Assembly: GCA_013043995.1 (NCBI GenBank)
Contig: JABEVL010000070.1
Location: 1 to 12,104 of the forward strand
Reading direction: 5' to 3'
Source: Spirochaetales bacterium
Lineage (GTDB): Bacteria; Spirochaetota; Spirochaetia; JABEVK01
DNA: 12,104 nucleotides
The notes below the pieces were generated by a model. The model searched no databases and was not told the DNA's origin. It was given only the letters and a program-made list of their open reading frames with translations. Positions 6,679 through 12,104 of the stretch are shown here, one piece after another (the first letter of the stretch is position 1; each line of letters starts with the position of its first letter). A program made the position numbers and the translations under genes.

Positions 6679-7043
6679 AGACCGCGATGATCATCGATGA
6701 TGCCGCCGTCATGCGGCTTCGCCTGCGGGACATTCTTGAACCTCGTTACGAAATCATCGCCGAAGCCGAAGACGGCGTTCAAGCCTTATCCCTCTACAAC
6801 CAATGCCGTCCTGACTTTGTTACGCTCGACATCACCATGCCCAAGATTGACGGCATTGCCGTTTTGCAGGGAATCCTACTCAACAACCCCCAGGCCAAGG
6901 TCGTCATTGTGAGCGCCGTGGGTCAAAAGCAGACGGTCTTTAAGGCCCTTTCGTTGGGCGCCAAGGATTTTGTGGTCAAACCCTTTGACCCTGAACGGGT
7001 CAGGACAGCTGTGGATCGTCTTTTTGCCAAGACCTTAACTTGA
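6675..7043 (+). CDS. cheY: Single-domain CheY-like response regulator
   Basis: The 122-residue protein is one receiver domain and nothing else. Acidic pocket Asp8-Asp9, phosphoacceptor Asp52 in 'TLDITMPKIDG' (50-60), the Thr/Ser position at Ser80 ('VIVSAVG'), and conserved Lys102 in 'VKPFDPERV' (101-109) are all present, so it should be active. With no DNA-binding output it must act by protein contact, either on the flagellar switch like CheY or on an unknown target. It is co-translated with cheX (ATGA overlap). Its TGA stop lies inside the -35 box of the next transcription unit (TTGACA, 7040-7045). Calling it cheY is by fold and neighbourhood; whether it serves chemotaxis is not shown. Confidence 0.9.
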   Translation: MKTAMIIDDAAVMRLRLRDILEPRYEIIAEAEDGVQALSLYNQCRPDFVTLDITMPKIDGIAVLQGILLNNPQAKVVIVSAVGQKQTVFKALSLGAKDFVVKPFDPERVRTAVDRLFAKTLT

Positions 7044-7068
7044 CAGGCGTGTCACAAGGGATTAAGTT
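7040..7068 (+). promoter_or_regulatory. Predicted promoter of the cimA leader, overlapping the cheY stop
   Basis: TTGACA (7040-7045) is a perfect -35 and includes the cheY TGA stop. After 17 bp comes TAAGTT (7063-7068), a weak -10. Six bases later is the ATG of the leader peptide (7075), at the predicted +1, with no true ribosome site. The leader ORF would therefore be translated from a leaderless RNA. Confidence 0.5.
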
Positions 7069-7074
7069 CTGGAA

Positions 7075-7134
7075 ATGGAAATTCTCAGTCGGCCTGTGAT
7101 CTTGATTATTGATACTCACCTGCGGCCGCGCTGA
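7075..7134 (+). CDS. Branched-chain amino acid leader peptide of cimA
   Basis: A 19-codon ORF, MEILSRPVILIIDTHLRPR, stops with TGA at 7132-7134. Eight of 19 residues are Ile, Leu or Val, and five are consecutive: Val-Ile-Leu-Ile-Ile at 7096-7110. It precedes a strong terminator and a gene for isoleucine precursor synthesis, which is the classical layout of an ilv/leu-type attenuator. The run of Ile/Leu/Val codons lies in the loop of the first hairpin, and the stop codon lies in the 3' arm of that hairpin and the 5' arm of the antiterminator. It was read directly from the sequence; it is too short for ordinary gene finding. Its role is regulatory: the ribosome position matters, not the peptide. 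Confidence 0.8.
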   Translation: MEILSRPVILIIDTHLRPR

Positions 7135-7164
7135 AGAAGCTACGGATTTCCCGAACCCTTCTTC
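7086..7164 (+). promoter_or_regulatory. Attenuator: protector hairpin and antiterminator competing with the terminator
   Basis: Two alternative structures can be drawn by hand. The protector (1:2) stem pairs CAGTCGGCC (7086-7094) with GGCCGCGCTG (7124-7133), nine pairs with one bulged C (7129), enclosing the Val-Ile-Leu-Ile-Ile codons. The antiterminator (2:3) pairs GAAGAAG (7133-7139) with CTTCTTC (7158-7164), which is most of the 5' arm of the terminator; a small CGG/CCG hairpin (7143-7145 with 7151-7153) can stack inside its loop. A ribosome stalled on the Ile/Leu/Val codons would block the first arm and free GAAGAAG. A ribosome at the stop codon would cover GAAGAAG and let the terminator form. 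Confidence 0.75.
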
Positions 7165-7187
7165 GATCTGAAGAAGGGTTTTTTTTT
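7154..7187 (+). terminator. Strong intrinsic terminator in the cimA leader
   Basis: AACCCTTCTTC (7154-7164) pairs perfectly with GAAGAAGGGTT (7170-7180) around a GATCT loop, and a run of nine T ends at 7187. It lies only 14 nt before the cimA ATG, too close to be an ordinary end-of-operon signal alone. It likely serves as the regulated attenuator terminator and also stops read-through from the kinase-cheX-cheY operon. Confidence 0.93.
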
Positions 7188-7201
7188 ACTTGGAGGACAA
7201 A

Positions 7202-8800
7202 ATGACACAAAACCGTCTTTTTATTTTTGACACAACCCTCCGTGACGGGATGCAAGGTACCGGAATTAATTATTCCCTGAAGGACAAACTCGACATCGCC
7301 CGTCGTCTGGACGAGCTGGGTGTGGATTACATCGAAGGCGGCTTTCCCCTTTCCAACGAAAAGGAAGAAGCTTTTTTCCAGCAAATGAAAAAAAACCCCC
7401 TCCACAACGCCAAACTTGCGGCCTTTGGATCGACGCGGAAACCCGGAAAAAAAGCTCAGGATGATCCGCATATCCAGGCCCTGCTGGCAGCCGAAACTCC
7501 CGTCGTTGTGGTTGTGGGCAAGTCTTGGCTGGCACACGTCGAGGCGGTTTTAGAAACAACGCCCGAAGAAAATCTCCGGATGATCCATGACTCGATCGCT
7601 ACCCTCAAGGCTCACGGCCGTGAGGTGATTTTTGACCTGGAACACTTTTTTGACGGATGGAAAACTGACTCGGGTTATTGCTTGAAGGTTCTTAAAACGG
7701 CGCAAGACGCCGGTGCTGACTGGCTCGTCCCCTGCGACACCAACGGCGGCACCCTGGTCAGCGAGGCCACCGTCATTTACGCCGAACTGGCCCGAGAAAA
7801 CTTTCGGTTGGGAGCCCACTTTCATAACGATCTGGGGCTGGGTGTCGCCAACTCCCTGGCCGCCGTTGAAAACGGGGCACTGCAAGTTCAAGGAACGGTC
7901 AACGGCTGGGGAGAGCGGTGCGGCAACGCCAACCTCTGCACCATCGTTCCCAACCTCGTCCTGAAAATGAACCACTCGACAGGCATGGATTTATCCAGGC
8001 TCACCGAATTGTCGCGCTTTGTCGCCGAAAAAGCGAACCTGATCCCGGATCGCCGCGCCCCATTTGTGGGAGAGGCGGCATTCGGCCACAAGGCTGGTCA
8101 ACACGCCGACGTTTTGCAAAAGGGCGAAGCTGGAGGCCAGACATCGAAAGACAAAAAGACCCTGGGACTCATGGAACACATGGACCCGGCCTTGGTCGGA
8201 AACACCCGGCGCATCCTCGTGTCAGAGCTAGCAGGAAAATCAACGGTGGCCTTGAAGCTGGCCAAGTTTGGGGTCTTTGACAAGAATAGCCACGAAGTTC
8301 AGGAACTGACCAGGCTGCTCAAAGAAAAAGAAAATCAGGGCTACGAATACGAGGCGGCCGAAGCCTCCTTTGAACTTTTGATGCTCAAGGTCCTGGGACG
8401 TCACCGTCCCTTGTTCGAGCTGGATAACTACCATCTGGAATCCTTTAAAACCTGGAACCGAGAACCTCAGACCGTGGGCCGGGTTTTCGTCATTGTAGAT
8501 GGGAAACGCTACATGGGAGCTGGTGTAGGGATGGGACCTGTCGGGGTTCTCGACAAAGCTCTGCGCAACGCCCTCGACCACGTCTACCCCTTCCTCAGAA
8601 AGCTGACCTTATGCGATTTCGCGGTCAGAGTACTGACTTCAGACGACGTTAGCACGGACAGCAAGGTCCGCGTTTTTGTCAGCACCTCGGATGGAGAATC
8701 GAACTGGGACACCGTTGGCGTCAGCGAAAACATCGTTGAAGCATCCTGGGAAGCCCTGGTGGAAAGTTTTGAGTACTACAGGGCGTCCAAGAACCTTTAG
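7202..8800 (+). CDS. cimA: (R)-citramalate synthase
   Basis: The 532-residue enzyme condenses pyruvate and acetyl-CoA to (R)-citramalate, the first step of the threonine-independent route to 2-oxobutyrate and isoleucine. The start is ATG 7202, with GGAGG at 7192-7196, 5 nt upstream; the frame opens at TTG 7190 but that lies in the ribosome site. The N-terminal catalytic barrel has 'FDTTLRDGMQG' (9-19), 'HFHNDLGLG' (206-214) with metal-binding His206 and His208, and 'GWGERCGNANL' (235-245). The C-terminal region (about 390-525) is the LeuA-type regulatory domain that binds the end product. Length and the IEGG segment (44-47) fit the long CimA family rather than 2-isopropylmalate synthase (LeuA). 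Regulation appears to be by the leader-peptide attenuator just upstream, in addition to the expected feedback by isoleucine. Confidence 0.9.
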   Translation: MTQNRLFIFDTTLRDGMQGTGINYSLKDKLDIARRLDELGVDYIEGGFPLSNEKEEAFFQQMKKNPLHNAKLAAFGSTRKPGKKAQDDPHIQALLAAETPVVVVVGKSWLAHVEAVLETTPEENLRMIHDSIATLKAHGREVIFDLEHFFDGWKTDSGYCLKVLKTAQDAGADWLVPCDTNGGTLVSEATVIYAELARENFRLGAHFHNDLGLGVANSLAAVENGALQVQGTVNGWGERCGNANLCTIVPNLVLKMNHSTGMDLSRLTELSRFVAEKANLIPDRRAPFVGEAAFGHKAGQHADVLQKGEAGGQTSKDKKTLGLMEHMDPALVGNTRRILVSELAGKSTVALKLAKFGVFDKNSHEVQELTRLLKEKENQGYEYEAAEASFELLMLKVLGRHRPLFELDNYHLESFKTWNREPQTVGRVFVIVDGKRYMGAGVGMGPVGVLDKALRNALDHVYPFLRKLTLCDFAVRVLTSDDVSTDSKVRVFVSTSDGESNWDTVGVSENIVEASWEALVESFEYYRASKNL

Positions 8801-8837
8801 CCTTGAAATGCGCCCTGCATCTGCCCATCGCAAAACC

Positions 8838-10172
8838 TTACAAAGCGTGGTTGTTGACCATCCGCACGGGTTGCCTTGTTGCCTCGACGACGTCGCGCCA
8901 CAGGCTCCCCTCGGGGTTGACGTAGTTGCGTTGAAGTGTCGCCATTCGAATGGGAACGTGCACAAACTTATTCGACCACAATGAAACGAGCACCTTCGTT
9001 TTTCCCGCCATGGCGGCGTGCACCGCGTTGGCTCCCAAGCGAGCGCAGTACAATGAATCGTTGGGATCAGCCGGAGCAGAACGAATCGTGTAGCTGGGGT
9101 CAATGTAACGCAGATTGATTTCCATTTCTTCTTGCTTGAAAAATTCTATAATCCTGTCACGAAGAAAAACACCGATGTCGGCAAGCTTTTTATTTCCTGA
9201 GGCGTCTGTTTCTGTCAGCTGGGCCAAATACTTTTGCCCGGCTCCTTCGGCAACGACGATCACAGCGTGCTTGCGGGCCAAAAGACGTCGTTTGAGCGAC
9301 TGTAACAGTCCTTTGGGGCCGTCTAGGTCAAAATCAACTTCGGGGATGAGCACAAAGTTCACTTCGGTGCTGGCCAATGCCGTGTGCGCGGCGATAAATC
9401 CTGACTCGCGCCCCATGACCTTGACCAGACCGATGCCGTTGATCGCATTGTCTGCTTCAACGTGAGCTCCCGACACAGAATACACAGCCCGGGAAACCGC
9501 AGTTTCGAACCCGAAGGACTTTTGAATAAACGACAAATCGTTATCGATCGTCTTCGGAACGCCGACGACTGAAATCTTCAGCCCTCGAAGTTCGGCTTCT
9601 TCGGCAATCGCCAAGGCCCCTCTCTGGGTTCCATCACCGCCGATGGTGAAAAGTACGTTAATGTTCATCCTTTCCAAGGCGTCCACGATCGAAGGAATAT
9701 CATTACCCCCTCGACTCGATCCGAGCATCGTCCCACCGATTTTATGAATATCGTCGACGATGTCCGGGTCGAGATCAACGACCGGAAAATTATATTCGGG
9801 CAAAAAACCTTTGAAACCGTACTGGATCCCCGTGATGCGCCTGACCCCGTAGGCGTACCAAAGGTTACGGACAAGGGAACGAATCACGTCGTTGAGCCCC
9901 GGACAAAGACCCCCGCAGGTCACAATCGCGGCGTGGACGTGGTTGGGGTGAAAGTAGATCATTTCACGGGGTCCAGCTTTCTCAAGAACGTTGCTCGAAT
10001 CCATAGGAGCGAGATTGTCGCCCTTGACTCCGTTGACCTTGAGGATGATGAATTCATCGTCGCTGACGTAGTTGGCCTCGGCATCGCCCTCAATATTGGC
10101 GTACTGCAGGGGACTCTTAATTTTGCGTTCACCGAGGGAAGAAATCGTAAAGTCCAAGACTGAATCGTTCAT
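8838..10172 (-). CDS. pfkA: 6-phosphofructokinase, ATP-type signature in the long (TP0108/trypanosome/plant-like) family
   Basis: The 444-residue cytosolic enzyme phosphorylates fructose 6-phosphate to the 1,6-bisphosphate in glycolysis. ATG 10172 is chosen because AGAGG (10179-10183) lies 6 nt upstream; the frame extends 28 residues farther, without a ribosome site. The core has 'CGGLCPGLNDVIR' (86-98), 'GGTMLGSSRGG' (146-156), 'IGGDGTQRGA' (177-186), 'PKTIDNDLSF' (206-215) with catalytic Asp210, and 'MGRESGF' (253-259). The residue after GGD is Gly181. PPi-dependent enzymes have Asp there, so ATP is the probable donor, even though Lys207 replaces the Gly of short bacterial ATP enzymes. This Gly/Lys pair is that of trypanosomal and plant ATP-PFKs. 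The divergent glgX next to it would feed it glycogen-derived sugar phosphate. The 3' end lies 37 nt from the convergent cimA stop. Confidence 0.88.
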   Translation of the reverse strand: MNDSVLDFTISSLGERKIKSPLQYANIEGDAEANYVSDDEFIILKVNGVKGDNLAPMDSSNVLEKAGPREMIYFHPNHVHAAIVTCGGLCPGLNDVIRSLVRNLWYAYGVRRITGIQYGFKGFLPEYNFPVVDLDPDIVDDIHKIGGTMLGSSRGGNDIPSIVDALERMNINVLFTIGGDGTQRGALAIAEEAELRGLKISVVGVPKTIDNDLSFIQKSFGFETAVSRAVYSVSGAHVEADNAINGIGLVKVMGRESGFIAAHTALASTEVNFVLIPEVDFDLDGPKGLLQSLKRRLLARKHAVIVVAEGAGQKYLAQLTETDASGNKKLADIGVFLRDRIIEFFKQEEMEINLRYIDPSYTIRSAPADPNDSLYCARLGANAVHAAMAGKTKVLVSLWSNKFVHVPIRMATLQRNYVNPEGSLWRDVVEATRQPVRMVNNHAL

Positions 10173-10256
10173 AGAGAACCTCTGGCGCTCATTCTCCCCA
10201 ATTTTCTTTTCCATTTCAAGGGGAAAAAACTTTACAAGGTCTCTGCAAAAGCACAA

Positions 10257-10264
10257 TATATAAT
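10257..10264 (+). promoter_or_regulatory. Predicted -10 region of the glgX promoter
   Basis: TATATAAT at 10257-10264 contains a perfect TATAAT (10259-10264), only 3 nt before the GTG at 10268. TTTACA (10231-10236) is a possible -35 but stands 20-22 bp away, longer than usual. No Shine-Dalgarno sequence precedes the GTG. Either glgX is leaderless or the true promoter lies elsewhere. Confidence 0.4.
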
Positions 10265-10288
10265 ACTGTGTCTAATTCTGAGTATCCA
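10260..10288 (-). promoter_or_regulatory. Predicted promoter of pfkA
   Basis: Minus strand TGGATA (10288-10283), a 17-bp spacer, then TATTAT (10265-10260). The -10 matches 5 of 6 and the -35 matches 4 of 6. Transcription would start near 10253, leaving about 80 nt of leader. The -10 occupies the same bases as the glgX -10 on the other strand, and the -35 lies inside the glgX coding start. Confidence 0.5.
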
Positions 10289-12104
10289 GTTCCTGTTCGG
10301 ACCCAACCGGGTGAACCCTACAGCTTAGGCTCCAACCTCGACGCTCTTGGCTGTAATTTTGCAGTTTTCAGCAAAAATGCCATCTCCGTTGAACTACTTT
10401 TCTTTGAAACCCCCGAAAAAGATTCACCTTCCCAGCGTTTTCTTCTGGACAGCACCCTTAACAAAACCGGCGACATCTGGCACATCTGGGTCGAAGGCGT
10501 CAAAGCAGGTCAGCTTTACGGCTATTGTGTCGATGGACCTTGGGCTCCTCAATCGCTCGGCCACCGTTTCAACCCTTACCAGCTTCTTTTAGACCCTTAC
10601 GGAAAGGCTGTCGTCGGAAACTACCACTGGAATGATCAAAATGCTTACGCTTACGTTTGGGGGGATCCCAAGGGCGACCTCAGTTTTAACAGGACCCCAA
10701 ACCTCGCTCAGGCTGTCAAGTCCGCCGTGGTTGCCCCTAGCAATTTTAGCTGGGAACGCGACAAGCCTTTACAGATTCCCTTAAAGGATACGATCATCTA
10801 CGAAGCCCACGTCCGGGCGTTCACTCAAGACCCTTCCTCGGGCGTCCAACATCCTGGAACTTTCCTGGGGATGATTGAAAAAATCCCCTACATCAAGGAC
10901 TTGGGAGTCACCAGCGTTGAGCTTCTCCCCATCCATGAGTTCAACCCCCACGAAAATGTGCGGACAAACCCTGAAACTGGGGAACCCTTGTTCAACTTTT
11001 GGGGCTATTCTACCGTCAGCTTTTTTTCACCCTGTTCCTGGTACGCCTCGGATGGTGACGGAAGGACTGCCGTATCTGAATTCAAACAGATGGTCGCCGC
11101 TTTTCACAAGGCAGGGCTTGAAATTATCCTGGACGTCGTTTTCAACCACACAGCCGAAGGCAACGAATACGGTCCAACCTTTAGTTTCCGCGGCTTCGAC
11201 AACTCCATCTACTACATGCTCGAGTGGGGGCGCCACTACAAAAACTACTCGGGCTGCGGCAACACTCTGAACTGCAATCACCCTGTGGTACGCCGCCTGA
11301 TCCTGGACAGCCTGCGTTACTGGGTTGTGGATATGCACGTCGACGGTTTTCGTTTTGACCTAGCTGCCATCCTTGGGCGCGGAACAGGCGGTGAATGGAT
11401 TCCCAACTACTCGGTTCTGAACGACATTGCCCACGACCCCATCCTCTCTAAAACAAAGATCATCGCAGAAGGTTGGGATGCGGCAGGACTTTTCAAGGTT
11501 GGAGATTTTCCCTCAGGTTGGGCCGAATGGAATTCTCATTTCCGCGACGATGTCAGGTGTGCCGTCAAGTCCGACGAGGGGGTGCTTCCCCGATTGGCCA
11601 CGCGCCTTTCGGGCAGTTCAGATCTTTTTCATTACGCAGGCCGCAAGCCCTACCACGGTATCAACTTCATCACAGCGCACGATGGCTTTACCCTTCAGGA
11701 CCTGGTGAGCTACAACCATAAGCACAACTGGGCCAACGCCGAAAACAATTTGGACGGATCTTCCTGGAACCTGTCCTGGAACTGCGGTCATGAGGGCCTC
11801 ACCGGTGACGCGATGATTCAAGCCCTGCGCCGCAAGCAAAAACGAAATCTGGCGGCCCTTTTGATGCTTTCCATGGGTACCCCCATGCTTTTGGCGGGCG
11901 ATGAAATGAGTTTTACCAAATTCGGGAACAACAACACCTACTGCCACGACAACAGGCTCAACTGGCTCGACTGGGCGCTTTTACAAAAAGATCAGGGCTT
12001 TCACGGCTTCATCCGTTTTTTGAACCATTTTAGACGCCGCCATCCGACGTTGCGGCGTGAAAACTTCCTGCAGGGAGTTGCCCACAGCGGGTCATCCCCT
12101 GACC
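10268..12104 (+). CDS. glgX: Glycogen debranching enzyme GlgX / isoamylase-type GH13, C-terminus cut off
   Basis: Six hundred and twelve codons are present before the right edge; the family runs to about 650-720 residues, so a small C-terminal part is missing. The start is GTG 10268, the only initiator in this frame near the family's usual N-terminus; it has no ribosome site. An N-terminal CBM48-like domain (about 18-130, 'YSLGSNLDALGCNFAVFS') leads into the GH13 barrel. All four conserved regions are intact: 'DVVFNHT' (289-295), 'GFRFDLA' (360-366) with nucleophile Asp364, 'IIAEGWD' (398-404) with acid/base Glu401, and 'FITAHDGF' (467-474) with His471-Asp472. The enzyme cuts alpha-1,6 branches of phosphorylase-trimmed glycogen in the cytoplasm. 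It is divergent from pfkA, consistent with glycogen feeding glycolysis. TreX or isoamylase specificity cannot be excluded. Confidence 0.9.
   Translation, partial: MSNSEYPVPVRTQPGEPYSLGSNLDALGCNFAVFSKNAISVELLFFETPEKDSPSQRFLLDSTLNKTGDIWHIWVEGVKAGQLYGYCVDGPWAPQSLGHRFNPYQLLLDPYGKAVVGNYHWNDQNAYAYVWGDPKGDLSFNRTPNLAQAVKSAVVAPSNFSWERDKPLQIPLKDTIIYEAHVRAFTQDPSSGVQHPGTFLGMIEKIPYIKDLGVTSVELLPIHEFNPHENVRTNPETGEPLFNFWGYSTVSFFSPCSWYASDGDGRTAVSEFKQMVAAFHKAGLEIILDVVFNHTAEGNEYGPTFSFRGFDNSIYYMLEWGRHYKNYSGCGNTLNCNHPVVRRLILDSLRYWVVDMHVDGFRFDLAAILGRGTGGEWIPNYSVLNDIAHDPILSKTKIIAEGWDAAGLFKVGDFPSGWAEWNSHFRDDVRCAVKSDEGVLPRLATRLSGSSDLFHYAGRKPYHGINFITAHDGFTLQDLVSYNHKHNWANAENNLDGSSWNLSWNCGHEGLTGDAMIQALRRKQKRNLAALLMLSMGTPMLLAGDEMSFTKFGNNNTYCHDNRLNWLDWALLQKDQGFHGFIRFLNHFRRRHPTLRRENFLQGVAHSGSSPD

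Noticed and set aside
7120..7131. Considered a T-box riboswitch in the cimA leader because of a GC-rich ACC-containing stretch
   Set aside because: The conserved T-box sequence and stem I are absent in this short leader, whereas the leader-peptide model explains all the parts.
8801..8837. Gap between convergent cimA and pfkA searched for a shared terminator
   Set aside because: No inverted repeat with a T-run was seen in these 37 bases.

Overview
The window looks like a chromosomal segment of a free-living bacterium of moderate G+C content, most likely a spirochaete or a close relative. This rests on four things: a CheX phosphatase next to CheY, a phosphofructokinase of the spirochaete/trypanosome/plant type, a (R)-citramalate synthase of the long CimA family, and Big_2-type lipoproteins. 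The lineage is inferred from protein resemblance only; there is no rRNA or other marker gene here. No tRNA, rRNA, CRISPR array, insertion sequence or phage gene was recognised.

Layout. (1) 1-864, minus: N-terminal part of a surface lipoprotein with two Big_2-like domains and a chitobiase-C-terminal-like repeat, cut by the window edge. (2) 1097-2325, plus: two overlapping genes, a DUF4230 lipoprotein and a membrane-anchored protein that looks like a divergent paralogue. (3) 4401-2362, minus: a ferredoxin-NADP reductase-like flavoprotein, then an Nramp-family transporter with altered metal-site motifs, each with its own promoter. (4) 4538-7043, plus: a three-gene signalling operon with ATGA overlaps, made of a membrane CheA-like kinase (HPt plus P4 ATPase, no CheW-binding P5), a CheX phosphatase and a single-domain CheY. 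(5) 7040-8800, plus: a promoter that starts on the cheY stop codon, a 19-residue leader peptide with a Val-Ile-Leu-Ile-Ile run, a set of mutually exclusive hairpins ending in a strong intrinsic terminator, then cimA. This reads as a complete translation-coupled branched-chain amino acid attenuator. (6) 10172-8838, minus, and 10268-12104, plus: a phosphofructokinase and a GlgX-like glycogen debranching enzyme, divergent from overlapping -10 boxes. They link glycogen breakdown to glycolysis.

The strongest non-gene signal is the cimA attenuator. A second theme is promoters placed so that the start codon falls at the predicted +1 (1097, 7075, possibly 4401 and 10268), which suggests leaderless mRNAs. 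The CheA-like/CheX/CheY trio is the best candidate for an uncharacterised self-contained signalling system. All gene calls rest on reading motifs; no database search was run.
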